This document shows positions 10,830 through 20,997 of a stretch of 64,000 bases of DNA, in pieces. Under the pieces are notes generated by a model. It had not been told where the DNA came from. It saw only the letters and a list, made by a program, of their open reading frames with translations, and made no database searches. Origin of the DNA: Prorocentrum cordatum (taxonomy: Eukaryota; Sar; Dinophyceae; Prorocentrales; Prorocentraceae). Numbering within the stretch: the stretch's first letter is position 1; the number at the start of each line of letters is the position of its first letter. Where the stretch lies: assembly GCA_963575745.1 (NCBI GenBank), contig CAUYUJ010013936.1, positions 197,501-261,500 of the forward strand, given 5' to 3'. Made by a program: the position numbers and the translations under genes.

Positions 10830-12460
10830 ACGCGTAGACGTGACGCGCAAATCCTGCGTGTCGCGTGCACGTGACACGCAAAATCTGCGTGTCACACGGA
10901 GCGCGCCTGGGGCGGCACACGCAGAATCAGCGGGCGGACACGCAAAATCTGCGCGTCGCACGCCGGGGGTCCGGGGGCCGGGGTGGGGACACGCAGAATC
11001 TGCGTGTCACGCGGGCCCCGCCAGGGGGGCGGAAACGCAAAATCTGCATGTCGCACGCCAGGGGTCCTGGGGGCCCGGGTGGGGACACGCAGAATCTGCG
11101 TGTCACGCGGGCCCAAAATCTGCGCGTCGCACGCCGGGGGTCCGGGGGCCGGGGTGGGAATCTGCGTGTCACGCTGGCCCCGCCAGGGGGGCGGTCACGC
11201 AAAATGTACGGGTCGCACGCCGGGGGTCCTGGGGCCGGGGTGGGGACACGCAGAATCTGCGTGTCACGCGGGCTCAAAATATGCGCGTCGCACGCCGGGG
11301 GTCCTGGTGGCCGGGGTGGGGACACGCAGAATCTGCGTGTCACGCGGGCCCCGCCAGGGGGGCGGACACGCAAAATCTGCATGTCGCACGCCAGGGGTCC
11401 TGGGAGCCGGGGTGGGGACACGCAGAATCTGCGTGTCACGCGGGCCCAAAATCTGCGCGTCGCATCGGGGTGGGGCACGCAGAATCTGCGTGTCGGGGTG
11501 GGGACACGCCTGGGCCCAAAATCTGCGCGTCGCACGCCGGGGGTCCGGGGGCCGGGGTGGGGACACGCAGAATCTGCGTGTCACGCGGGCCCCGCCAGGG
11601 GGGCGGACACGCAAAATCTGCGCGTCGCACGCCAGGGGTCCTGGGGGCCGGGGTGGGGACACGCAGAATCTGCGTGTCACGCGGGCCCAAAATCTGCGTG
11701 TCGCACGCCGGGGGTCCGGGGGCCGGGGTGGGGACACGCAGAATCTGCGTGTCACGCGGGCCCCGCCAGGGGGGCGGACACGCAAAATCTGCGTGTCGCA
11801 CGCCAGGGGTCCTGGGGGCCGGGGCGGGGACACGCAGAATCTGCGTGTCACGCGGGCCCTTAAAATCTGCGCGTCGCACGCCGGGGGTCCTGGTGGCCGG
11901 GGTGGGGACACGCAGAATCTGCATGTCACACGGGCCCCGCCAGGGGGGCGGACACGCAAAATCTGCGTGTCGCACGCCAGGGGTCCTAGGGGCCGGGGTG
12001 GGGACACGCAGAATCTGCGTGTCACGCGGGCCCAAAATCTGCGCGTCGCACGCCAGGGGTCCGGGGGCCGGGGTGGGGACACGCAGAATCTGTGTATCAC
12101 GCGTGCCCCGCCAGGGGGGCGGACACGTAAAATTTGCGCGTCGCACGCCAGGGGTCCTGGGAGCCGGGGTGGGGACACGCAGAATCTGCGTGTCACGCGG
12201 GCCCAAAATATGCGCGTCGCACGCCAGGGGTCCGGGGGCCGGGGTGGGGACACGCAGAATCTGCGTGTCACGCGGGCCCCGCCAGGGGGGCGGACACGCA
12301 AAATCTGCGTGTCGCACGCCAGGCCAGGGGTCCTGGTGGCCGGGGTGGGGACACGCAGAATCTGCGTGTCACGCGGGCCCAAAATCTGCGCGCCGCACGC
12401 CAGAGGTCCGGGGGCCGGGGTGGGGACACGCAGAATCTGCGTGTCACGCGGGCCCCAGCA
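10830..12460 (+). repeat. Hairpin satellite with 171-bp higher-order unit
   Basis: The repeated core is a small palindrome with 9-bp arms GACACGCAG and CTGCGTGTC around AAT, followed by ACGCGGGCCC. About 16 full cores and a similar number of variant cores (ACGCAAAATCTGCGTGTC, or CCCAAAATCTGCGCGTCG lacking the left arm) are separated by GC-rich linkers of CACGCC(A/G)GGGGTCC. Core spacing alternates 96 and 75 bp (11561, 11657, 11732, 11828), giving a 171-bp unit. Because 171 is a multiple of three and stops are absent, open frames of up to 668 codons arise on both strands; they are not genes. Confidence 0.9.
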
Positions 12461-12549
12461 GGAGGGAGCCAAAGGCCGGGGACCGTGGCCCCCTCGGCAC
12501 TCCTCGGCACTCCTCGGGGCGCATTCCTCGGCACTCCTCGATCGGCGCT

Positions 12550-12880
12550 CCTGGCCGCGTGACACGCAGAATTTACGTGTCACGGAGGCGTTCGCGTCTG
12601 CGCGACACGCGAAACCTGCGTGTCAGTCACTCGGCGGCCTTGAGGCTTCAGACTGACGTGATACGCAGGATTTGCGTGTCACGTCTACGCGAGACGCAAA
12701 TCCTGCGTGTCACGTCACACGGAACGCGCTCGGGGCGGCGTCGCGTAAGGTAAACGTGACACGCAAATCCTGCGTGTCACCCGGAACGCTTCGGGGCGGC
12801 CGGGCGACGCGACACGCAGGATTTGCGTGTCGCGTAGACGTGACACGCAAATCCTGCGTGTCACACGGAACGGCGACGAC
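12550..12880 (+). repeat. Right subterminal hairpins of the TIR element
   Basis: Four to five copies of a related palindrome with 10-bp arms GTGACACGCA and TGCGTGTCAC around AATCC or GGATT, separated by ACGGAACGC..CGGGGCGG. Two similar copies sit at the left side (10837-10895). The older-looking subterminal form probably seeded the internal satellite. Confidence 0.75.
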
Positions 12881-13177
12881 GTTGCTGTTGTTGTCGCCTT
12901 GGAGACACGTTGGGCGTAGCGCTTGAGCACATGCCTTTCCGTCGGCACCTCTCATTTGCAATTCGTGGCCGGAATTGGAAATGACCGGAATTACAAATGA
13001 CCGGAATTACAAATGAGTGCTCTGTAGTCCTGAGCGAGCTGTGGGACGCGGGCTCGAGTCGCTCGAGAGAAAACCGGATGGTTTCGACGCTGTGACCAGC
13101 TCGTGCAATACATGCGATGAGTGGCAGCAGGTCTTGATGCTGCTCTTCGAACTGCGGGAGGAGAATGTGCAGCCCAG

Positions 13178-13281
13178 GGCTCGACCCAAACGGTCGTGGG
13201 CCGTTTTCGTTTCGAGTTCGTGTTGCAGCAAAGGTGGAACGAAAGCAACACGAACACCAAACACACAGTTTAGGTCGAGCC
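13178..13281. repeat. Short fold-back element
   Basis: Outer arms GGCTCGACCCAAAC (13178-13191) and GTTTAGGTCGAGCC (13268-13281) pair with one mismatch. A second perfect pair GTTCGTGTTGC (13216-13226) and GCAACACGAAC (13245-13255) lies inside. The structure could be a MITE or a hairpin RNA source; no partner copy was seen in the window. Confidence 0.5.
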
Positions 13282-13594
13282 TTGGTGGAGCCCAACTTCA
13301 TTCGCTGCAGCATCTGGCCCAGCGTGTGGCACATCAGCAGGCACCTGGCAGTTCTGTTCGTCATTGCTGCTCCGCGAGGTGCGGGAGGTGACACGGGAGC
13401 CGAGCTCAGTCTTGCTACAGCCGGAGCCGGCGCTGGCGACTACGGCTGCCATTCCGAGCAGGCATTTCTTTTCTTCAGCGGTTTGCCGAAGAAGAGTTCA
13501 GGGTCGAGCGTGGTCGGCTGCAGCGCCGGGATCCGGAGGCAAGCTGGGCCTCGTCGCAGCTCGGAGACAACGGGGAGGAGAAGTTGGTTCGGCA
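13282..13594. other. Stretch with no recognised feature
   Basis: Short overlapping frames only. Confidence 0.45.
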
Positions 13595-13870
13595 GCAAGT
13601 CATGGGAGCCTTGTATACCCTTTCATTCCATCTTTAGCGCTGATTGGCGTCGATCAGCGTCTGGAATTCGATGAGATGGCACCGATTTAGCGTCGCCTAG
13701 CGCCGCGCCGCGTCGGTTCAGCGTCGACGAGCGTCGATTCCGCGTCGCCTGGCGTCGATCCGCAAGAGGCCGACAAGATGGCGTGGGAGGCCCCCCGCGA
13801 GTCGCCGCCGAGAGCTGGGTGCCTGGATGCCAGTCGCCCCTGCAGCTCCTGGGAGCTCGTGGGCGTGGAG
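13595..13870 (+). repeat. Dispersed repeat with GCGTCGATT minisatellite, copy 1
   Basis: Shares an ordered series of blocks with 18765-18985: GAGCCTTGT.T.CCCT, CTTTAGCG, a run of GCGTCGAT-type 10-11 base units, CGCAAGAGGCCG, AAGATGG.GTGGGAGGC and GTCGCCGCCGA. The GCGTCGAT run is longer and cleaner in the second copy. Confidence 0.7.
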
Positions 13871-14084
13871 CCCGCGGGGGGCCCAGCCGGGGCCCCCCGC
13901 GGGGGGCGCGGAGAGGGCCCCGCTTGCCCCCCGCGCGGCGCGGTCGGGGCCCGCGCGGCCGCCCCCCTCCAGAGAGAGAGGCGGCGCGGGGGCGCCGAGG
14001 CCGCGACGGCGGTCGCGCGTCCGCGCCCGTCGCGGGGCGCGGCGCGCGGATCGAGCCGGCAGAGAGGGCACGGCCACACGTGTT

Positions 14085-14235
14085 TTTTCGACGGTGCGCG
14101 CGGAGTTCCGGGATCCGATCTGGAGCGCGCCGGCGGCGCCTCCGGCGCCGCCCCTGGCGCGCTCCGCGCGCCGGGGGAGGGGGGGGGGCGGCGCAGGTCC
14201 AGGGAAACCGCGCGGACCGTCGAAAGGTTATGCTT
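14085..14235. mobile_element. GC-rich long-TIR element (family A), diverged copy
   Basis: Arms TTCGACGGTGCGCGCGGAG (left) and CGCGCGGACCGTCGAA (right) flank a core GGCGGCGCCTCCGGCGCCGCC plus CTGGCGCGCTCCGCGCGCC shared with the copies at 26700, 29564, 48690 and 51765. Beyond the right arm, ATGCTTATGCCGCTTGTTG resembles the flanks of other copies. Confidence 0.55.
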
Positions 14236-14447
14236 ATGCCGCTTGTTGTTCCTCGAGCCAAGTGGGGTGACCTTGAGAACCTCTCTACAGTCGGCCCTGC
14301 TGAGTAGGCCGACCCTGCCAGATCAAGGGTACCTTTGTTGTGTCCTGTGCCTCGCGGCCCTTGCCTTCTCACACTCCTGTGGCAGCGCGGCCCTCCGAAG
14401 GGTCTTGTGTCCCCTCGCGTGTCCTCTCCAATCAAGCTCGACTGCTC

Positions 14448-14640
14448 GCGTCGTGTTGACAGTCGGCGACCCGGCCGCCGGCGTTCAACCTTGAACGCCG
14501 ACAGCGACCCAGAATCAGTCCATCGCTGAACGATCTGACGTTTCGGACCCGGCCGATAGTTCAAGGCTGAACGATCCCCAGTGGTGTCAGTGAGAGACCA
14601 GCGTTGAAGTCGTCAGGACACGAACCTGCCGTACCCTCGA
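14448..14640 (+). repeat. Dispersed element (family D), copy 1
   Basis: Shared with 55536-55700 and 63018-63160. The common order is CGTCGTGT(C)GAC, CGTTCAACCTTGAACG-type palindrome, GAACGATCTGACGTTTC, CGGCCGAT.GTTCAA, GAACGATCCCC.GTGGTG and a rough inverted end with CACGA. Palindromes of the form CGTTCAA..TTGAACG recur inside. Confidence 0.65.
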
Positions 14641-14690
14641 TCCGTCCTTCCCCGAGTGCTCCGCCTGCGTCAGGAGGTTCGGGTGCAACT

Positions 14691-14875
14691 CCTGGGAGGT
14701 CGAGTTATGACTTCCCCCTGGCCCGAAATCCGGCTCAATCCCGCTCGCTCCGCCTTAATCCCGCCTGATCCGGCTTCATCCCGCTTTATCCGAGGCCCAA
14801 TCTGGCGCAACGGCCCCCCAACGGGGCTTGATCCTCTTTAACTTTTCCGACGAAGGCCTCCCAGTGGTTGCCTCC
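14691..14875. mobile_element. MITE-like element (family C), copy 1
   Basis: Ends GGTGCAACTCCTGGGAGGTC (left) and, in reverse complement on the right, GGAGGCAACCACTGGGAGG. The interior has repeated TCCGGCTTAATCCCGCT units (here TCCGGCTCAATCCCGCTCG and so on) and GGGGCTTGATCCTC. The second copy is 41041-41237. The element ends 25 bp before a possible exon acceptor at 14900. Confidence 0.65.
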
Positions 14876-14900
14876 CAACCGCGTGCTCCGCCGGCGCCAG

Positions 14901-15312
14901 GAGGGCATCGACCGCGCCGTGGCGGTGCACTTCGCGGATCTCAGCAGGGAGATGGGCGTGAAGGACATCCGCGGCCGCGAGCGGGAGTGGCGGCAGGACC
15001 CGCCGGCGAGGGGGGAGGCGGGGGGCTCACCGCCGGTCTCGGCTCCGAGGAGCACCACGAAGACGTTCGCCCGGGCCTCGGAGGACTCGAGGCTCCGAGA
15101 GGAGGAGGAGGAGGAGGAGGAGGAGGAGGAGGAGGAGGAGGAGGAGGAGGAGGAGGAGCAGGAGGTTGACGGCGACGTGCGCGACCTGCAGCTTGCCCAA
15201 GAGATGCAGGCTGACCGCGGCGGCCCCAGCCAGGACCGCGAGAAGGCCTTGGTGGCCGAGGGCAGGGCGTCGCAGCGGCTCGGCGCGATGGAGGCGCCCC
15301 CCCGCCCGCTTC
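14901..15312 (+). CDS. Possible exon(s), charged coiled-coil-like protein
   Basis: After CGCCGGCGCCAG (possible acceptor, AG at 14899-14900) one frame reads EGIDRAVAVHFADLSREMGV then KDIRGREREWRQDPPARGE. It passes through a Glu run encoded by a GGA microsatellite (15098-15158) and continues EVDGDVRDLQLAQEMQADRG, SQDREKALVAEGRASQRLG. Composition and heptad-like spacing suggest a coiled coil. It is not a recognised family and no start or stop is defined. The Glu run may instead be an intronic microsatellite separating two exons. Confidence 0.35.
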
Positions 15313-15360
15313 CGCGCGCGGCGGGGGCGGGGCGCCCCCTGGGTGGGGGGCGGAGGTCCT

Positions 15361-15467
15361 CCTCTCCTCCTCCTCCTCCTCCTCCTCCTCCTCCTCCTCC
15401 TCCTCCCCCTCCTCCTCCTCCTCCTCCTCCTCCTCCTCCTCCTCCTCCTCCTCCTCCTCCTCCTCGG
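15361..15467 (+). repeat. (CCT)n microsatellite
   Basis: About 105 bp of nearly pure CTC/CCT trinucleotides with one CCC interruption. Confidence 0.95.
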
Positions 15468-15744
15468 GAAGGGGGTAAGCTGTGCACTCCCACCCCGCTC
15501 CGCCCCCCCTGGAATCCGACCCCTAGCAAGCCATCCCCTTCTGTGGCGCCGTCCTCGCCCTTGCAGGCTTCCCTCCGGCCGCACGCACACGTCTCGGGGC
15601 GAGGCGAGGGGGACGTCACGGGGATAGTGTGCTGGGGGTCGGTCAGGCCGCCCGCGCCGTGGGGGTCGGCGGGGTCGCGGCCCCGAGCTTTGGCGCCGGC
15701 GGCGGCTGGTGCCGCGGTGGAGAAAGAGGGTGTGGTGGAGGCGT

Positions 15745-15865
15745 CGACCCTGAGATCCTGGCGTTACAATGTTTTCACACCAGGCGTTTTCGCCTGGTGT
15801 CGGGCCCCTGGGCCCTCACAGATCGATCCGGCTCGAACAAGGACTCAGACAGAGGGGGCCCCGGT
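15745..15865 (+). repeat. Dispersed repeat (family K), copy 1
   Basis: Blocks GAGATCCTGGCGTT, TTTTCGCCTGGTGT, GGGCCC.TGGGCCCTCACAG and ATCGATCCGGCTCGAA in order. Also found at 46585-46700 (+), 48375-48510 (-) and 51640-51760 (-). It sits directly before the 77-bp satellite here. Confidence 0.65.
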
Positions 15866-15989
15866 TTCTGGTCTTGATTCCCAACCATCCTGTGGTGTTG
15901 GGTCCTCGTTTTGAAGAGACGGTGCCCCGCGTTCCTCTCCTTCCTCCTCCCCCTCCTCCCCCTCCTTGCCTCTGCTCTCGGCACACCTC

Positions 15990-18035
15990 TCACGCGTTTC
16001 GTAGCCCCATAGGGAACTCCACCGAAGGCCCCAGTGGGGGTGTTCGCATGCGGTTCCCCCACCCAGGGCAGCGTTTCGTGGCCCCATAGGGAGCTCCACC
16101 GAAGGCCCCAGTGGGGGTGTTCGCATGCGGTTCCCCCACCCAGGGCAGCGTTTCGTAGCCCCATAGGGAGCTCCACCGAAGGCCCCAGTGGGGGTGTTCG
16201 CATGCGGTTCCCCCACCCAGGGCAGCGTTTCGTGGCCCCATAGGGAGCTCCACCGAAGGCCCCAGTGGGGGTGTTCGCATGCGGTTCCCCCACCCAGGGC
16301 AGCGTTTCGTAGCCCCATAGGGAGCTCCACCGAAGGCCCCAGTGGGGGTGTTCGCATGCGGTTCCCCCACCCAGGGCAGCGTTTCGTGCCCCATAGGGAG
16401 CTCCACCGAAGGCCCCAGTGGGGGTGTTCGCATGCGGTTCCCCCACCCAGGGCAGCGTTTCGTGGCCCCATAGGGAGCTCCACCGAAGGCCCCAGTGGGG
16501 GTGTTCGCATGCGGTTCCCCCACCCAGGGCAGCGTTTCGTAGCCCCATAGGGAGCTCCACCGAAGGCCCCAGTGGGGGTGTTCGCATGCGGTTCCCCCAC
16601 CCAGGGCAGCGTTTCGTGGCCCCATAGGGAGCTCCACCGAAGGCCCCAGTGGGGGTGTTCGCATGCGGTTCCCCCACCCAGGGCAGCGTTTCGTAGCCCC
16701 ATAGGGAGCTCCACCGAAGGCCCCAGTGGGGGTGTTCGCATGCGGTTCCCCCACCCAGGGCAGCGTTTCGTGGCCCCATAGGGAGCTCCACCGAAGGCCC
16801 CAGTGGGGGTGTTCGCATGCGGTTCCCCCACCCAGGGCAGCGTTTCGTGGCCCCATAGGGAGCTCCACCGAAGGCCCCAGTGGGGGTGTTCGCATGCGGT
16901 TCCCCCACCCAGGGCAGCGTTTCGTGGCCCCATAGGGAGCTCCACCGAAGGCCCCAGTGGGGGTGTTCGCATGCGGTTCCCCCACCCAGGGCAGCGTTTC
17001 GTAGCCCCATAGGGAGCTCCACCGAAGGCCCCAGTGGGGGTGTTCGCATGCGGTTCCCCCACCCAGGGCAGCGTTTCGTGGCCCCATAGGGAGCTCCACC
17101 GAAGGCCCCAGTGGGGGTGTTCGCATGCGGTTCCCCCACCCAGGGCAGCGTTTCGTGGCCCCATAGGGAGCTCCACCGAAGGCCCCAGTGGGGGTGTTCG
17201 CATGCGGTTCCCCCACCCAGGGCAGCGTTTCGTGGCCCCATAGGGAGCTCCACCGAAGGCCCCAGTGGGGGTGTTCGCATGCGGTTCCCCCACCCAGGGC
17301 AGCGTTTCGTGGCCCCATAGGGAGCTCCACCGAAGGCCCCAGTGGGGGTGTTCGCATGCGGTTCCCCCACCCAGGGCAGCGTTTCGTAGCCCCATAGGGA
17401 GCTCCACCGAAGGCCCCAGTGGGGGTGTTCGCATGCGGTTCCCCCACCCAGGGCAGCGTTTCGTGGCCCCATAGGGAGCTCCACCGAAGGCCCCAGTGGG
17501 GGTGTTCGCATGCGGTTCCCCCACCCAGGGCAGCGTTTCGTGGCCCCATAGGGAGCTCCACCGAAGGCCCCAGTGGGGGTGTTCGCATGCGGTTCCCCCA
17601 CCCAGGGCAGCGCTTCGTGGCCCCATAGGGAGCTCCACCGAAGGCCCCAGTGGCTGTTCGCATGCGGTTCCCCCACCCAGGGCAGCGTTTCGTGGCCCCA
17701 TAGGGAGCTCCACCGGAGGCCCCAGTGGCTGCTCTCGCATGCGGTTCCCCCACCCAGGGCAGCGCTTCGTGGCCCCATGGGGAGCTCCACCGAAAGCCCC
17801 CGTGGCGCAGTTCGCATGCGCTTCCCCCACCCAGGGCAGCGTTTCGTGGCACCATAGGGAGCTCCACCGAAGGCCCCAGTGGCGCAGTTCGCATGCGGTT
17901 CCCCCACCCAGGGCAGCGTTTCGTAGCCCCATAGGGAGCTCCACCGAAGGCCCGCCCCTGTGGCGCAGTCCGCATGCGGTTCCCCCATCCAAGGCAGCGC
18001 TTCGTGGCCTCATATGGAGCCCCACCGAAAGCGGC
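15990..18035 (+). repeat. 77-bp satellite, about 27 copies
   Basis: Unit of 77 bp with blocks CAGCGTTTCGTGGCCCCATA, GGGAGCTCCACCGAAGGCCC, AGTGGGGGTGTTCGCATGCG and GTTCCCCCACCCAGGG. Copies are almost identical up to 17570 and diverge towards 18035. One copy (near 16381) is 76 bp. A G/A site (CGTGGCCCC or CGTAGCCCC) alternates in the 5' half, giving 154-bp dimers. The unit has no stop in any minus-strand frame, so three frames of about 700 codons stay open; 77 is not a multiple of three, and no gene is inferred. Confidence 0.95.
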
Positions 18036-18200
18036 ACCCACAACGCGTTACCAACAATTGCTTATGGTTGGGTCTTTCGCCAGGATATTTTTTTTCTGCG
18101 ATGCTGCAATTTGTTTCGCAGCCTCAGGCCTCAGGGCCGCCCGCGGCTTCCTCCCCCCCGTTCCTGCGCTCCTTAACTTTTTTCCATGTCTCCTCTGCAG

Positions 18201-18310
18201 GTCTCCCCGCCTGCCAGCGAGGAGGGCGCCGTCTCGCGCGTGGCTCGGTCCCTCCAGCGAGGGGGTGGCGCGCCAGGAGGACGGGGTGGAGGAGGCAGAA
18301 GCTTTTCATA
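18201..18310 (+). CDS. Possible exon, weak
   Basis: Follows a good pyrimidine tract and acceptor (CTTTTTTCCATGTCTCCTCT then GCAG, AG at 18199-18200). One frame reads SPPASEEGAVSRVARSLQRG. No family is recognised and the donor is unclear. Confidence 0.2.
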
Positions 18311-18764
18311 TCATGCGCGGAGGTGACAGCGACTAGCCTCACTTGCAGGTCCGCCAATCGAAACCTTGGATGTGGGTTACGGACATATGTCCGATAGACT
18401 CCATAGACTCATTCTTTCCTTTGTGCCCAATGCGGCTCCGATGCATCTCTCGGCTGTCTGTGCCGCCTCTTGGACTCGAGTTGCCGCTGACCAGAAATAT
18501 CCCTCCCACTCCTCACCGTGGCCCTGGGGATGCCTCGTGGTTCCTCGGGGCCCCGTCAGGGTTTTTTCTCAGGGCCCCCCCTGGGGAACCCTCGGAGTTC
18601 CTCTGGGCCCTCTCAGGGAGAGTGAGGGGGGGCCTTCGGAGTTCGATCGGCCTGGTCGCTCTACCCCATCTCTCCCCGCCTGATGTAGGGCGGCAGTCAA
18701 GAGAAAACAGGCACAGCAGACGACGATTGAAAGCATGGCAGCTTGCCGCCGGAAGCGATTCTAT
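18311..18764. other. Stretch with no recognised feature
   Basis: Short shadow frames. A CCCTCGGAG / CCTTCGGAG small repeat occurs near 18588-18640. Confidence 0.4.
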
Positions 18765-18985
18765 CGGTAGCGAATCATGAGAGCCTTGTGTGCCCTCGCA
18801 ATTCTGCCTTTAGCGTCGATAGCGTCTGGAGTCGATGAGACAGCGCCGATGTAGCGTCGATTGGCGTCGATTAAGCGTCGATTAGTATCGACTTGGCGTC
18901 GACGAGCGCCGATTCGCAAGAGGCCGGGAAGATGGTGTGGGAGGCTCCCACGAGTTGCCGCCGAAGATTCTGGATAGGGGGCCAT
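18765..18985 (+). repeat. Dispersed repeat with GCGTCGATT minisatellite, copy 2
   Basis: Partner of 13595-13870. The interior holds at least six GCGTCGAT(T) units at 10-12 bp spacing (about 18818-18905). Confidence 0.7.
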
Positions 18986-19126
18986 CAGGGAAGTTCCCTG
19001 GCCGTGGCAGCGCCCGTGAGCGGGCGCGGGGACCACAGTTCGTGCCGCATCGCACCAAGCGCTGCTGCGTGCCGGCCCCCCACCCCGCCAGCAATCTCGT
19101 CATCCTTCATCGTCATCCTTCATCGT

Positions 19127-19351
19127 CAGGGAGGGGGGGAGGGAGGGGGAGGGAGGGAGGGAGGGAGGGAGGGAGGGAGGAGGGAGGGAGGAGGGAGGGA
19201 GGGGGAGGGAGGGAGGAGGAGGAGGAGGAGGAGGAGGAGGAGGAGGAGGCGGTGGAGGAGGAGGGAGGAGGAGGGAGGGGGAGGAGGAGGAGTAGGAGGA
19301 GGAGGGAAGAGTGAGCGAGGAGGGAAGAGGAGGAGTAGGAGGAGGAGTAGC
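19127..19351 (+). repeat. GGGA then GGA microsatellite
   Basis: (GGGA)n from about 19127 to 19220 grading into (GGA)n to 19351 with interruptions. Purine-only over about 200 bases. Confidence 0.95.
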
Positions 19352-19376
19352 ACGCTGATCCATTGCCAGATTGTGG

Positions 19377-19592
19377 GCCTCCCAGATGGTGTTGGAGTAC
19401 GTAGATGGGGTCAGAGGATCGCCCCGCATCGTCGATGCATCGGCAATGCGGCTCGATGTGGGGCCCGATTTTCTCAACGATGGCGTTGCTGGTGCATCGC
19501 CGGTGTCGCCGACGCATCGGCGATGTATTGCCGACGTGTCGGCGATGCGGCGCGAGCCTCCGACCCCATATATTCCGACTCCACTTAGGAGG
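19377..19592. mobile_element. TIR element with GCATCGGCGATG core (family M), copy 1
   Basis: Left end GCCTCCCAGATGGTGTTGGA, right end in reverse complement GCCTCCTAAGTGGAGTCGGA. The arms continue inwards through GGGGTC(A/G)GAGG(A/C)TCG. The centre is a run of CGATGCATCGGCGATG-type palindromes. The second copy is 39486-39699. Confidence 0.65.
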
Positions 19593-20466
19593 CCTCTATG
19601 CATTGCCCCCTGTCGTGGCCAGGTGCTATCAGGACCGACCTCCTCCACTAAGATGCTCGCGTTGGGGACCCTCCTGGGGCCAACCCAGCGGATCTGTATG
19701 ACTCCAGTTTGAATCTAGTTCGACTGTGGGTCGGCTCTTGGTCGACTCTAGGTTGACCCAAGCTGGGCCGAAGCTCGACCCAAGTCGACGGACGCCCGAC
19801 GCAGCTGATGCACGAGTGGAGCTGGTGGCCCCATGGAAGCCCCCCTGAACGAGCCCGCCTCTGCCGTCGGTGGCGCCTGCGCGAGGGCGCGACCGCGCGC
19901 GCGTGGCGGCGCCGCTGCCACGGGGAGCTGCCGGTGGACCGCGCCAGCGCTTGCCGGCAGCAGCTCCCGGGGGAGCGGGGGAGCGGCCCTCGGAGTTGGG
20001 GGTTGGTCGTAGTTGACGAGGGCCGAAGGTCAGAGAGCGCCTTCCTGAGCAGGACCACTAAAAAGGGACGTCGAGGTGGTCAAGCGCCTCGCCGGCGAAG
20101 CCGACGAAGATGGCCACGGTCCAACTATTCGCCTGTGTGTCCAAAGTTGTCGCGTGACGCCGGGTGTGGTGCACCAGCCTCAGCTTGACCTTAACAGGTT
20201 GGTTGCGCCCTTTGGCGTCCGTTTGGGGTGTTCTGCAGACCCGCCCCCCCAGCCCTGCTCAAGTTGGACGTTGTACCTAGGGCCGGGTCATTGCTAGTCC
20301 TTGGGGAAGCTCCTCGTCGCCACGGCTGGACTCCCCGCGGGAGTCTTGTCCTGGGCGCTCTCCGGAGGGAGGTCCGTGGGCCGACTTGTGAGAAGCTCGG
20401 CCAGGGCCCCAGAAGCCAGGACGTTGCAAACCAGGACTTGGCAAGACCCAGTGGGAGCTCAAAGTC
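19593..20466. other. Stretch with no firm feature
   Basis: Contains short overlapping frames on both strands, a cluster of TTCGACTGTGGGTCGG / GGTCGACTCTAGGTTGACC / CTCGACCCAAGTCGACGG palindromic bits at 19705-19795 and no RNA gene. A frame at 20301-20470 runs into the family B element and is not trusted. Confidence 0.35.
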
Positions 20467-20621
20467 TTGAGTCGGGCCTGTCCCTCTACAGGAGGAACAT
20501 CCAGAAACAGATCAAGAAGTGGTCGGGGGACGATGCTTTTGACTATTTTGGGGTATGTTTGAGCATGTTTTGATTATTTGTTCGCCCAACATCCGCCTGT
20601 AGGAGGACATGCCCGACCCTT
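20467..20621. mobile_element. AT-rich TIR element (family B), copy B1
   Basis: Left end TTGAGTCGGGCCTGTCCCTC then TACAGG; right end CCTGTAGGAGGACATGCCCG then AC. The interior is AT-rich (GATGCTTTTGACTATTTTGG) in GC-rich surroundings. No 8-bp target duplication can be matched for this copy. Confidence 0.8.
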
Positions 20622-20997
20622 GGCTTCCTCGATACGCACGTTTCAATACGCAACACGTGCCGTGCTCAAAACGTCCGTTTCAATGCGCTGCGTGTTGGCT
20701 GAACGTATTGGCCCACGTGTCGGCGAACGTATCGCGTCAGGCTCTTTTTTTCCAGGATGCGTGTTGAGTTCCAGATGAAGACGCTAAGTGTTGCGTGTTG
20801 CGTACCGGGGCAGCGAAGGCCCGACCTAATCAAAGTCCCCGTGAACGGGCCCTCATTCGAGGCTCGGGGTGTTCGGGTGTCTTTGCCCTTTTGTAAAACC
20901 TCGGGGAGGTGAGGCCCCTCGTCGCCATACGGCTGGATGTCGTCCTCCTCTGCTCTTCCGCTCGCTGTGCAATCGCCCTCGTCCTTTTCTTCGGCGT

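Larger units (their letters stand above)
10630..13026. mobile_element. TIR-bounded element carrying a hairpin satellite (2.4 kb)
   Basis: The left end (10630-10652) begins TACAGAGTGCTCATTTC and the right end (13004-13026), read in reverse complement, begins TACAGAGCACTCATTTG; 20 of 23 positions match. The ends start with TA, consistent with a TA target or TA duplication, but this is not proven. Just inside both ends lie repeated units ATTNCAAATGACCGGAATT / CATTTCTAATTCGTGG (10690-10738, 12952-13003), as in subterminal binding sites of DNA transposons. No transposase is encoded. The interior is filled by the hairpin satellite described separately. Confidence 0.65.

Noticed and set aside
10747-12753. 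668-codon + frame and overlapping long frames on both strands
   Set aside because: Produced by a stop-free satellite whose 171-bp unit is a multiple of three; peptides are pure repeats.
15990-18035. CRISPR array
   Set aside because: Units are contiguous 77-bp satellite copies without unique spacers, and the genome is eukaryotic.
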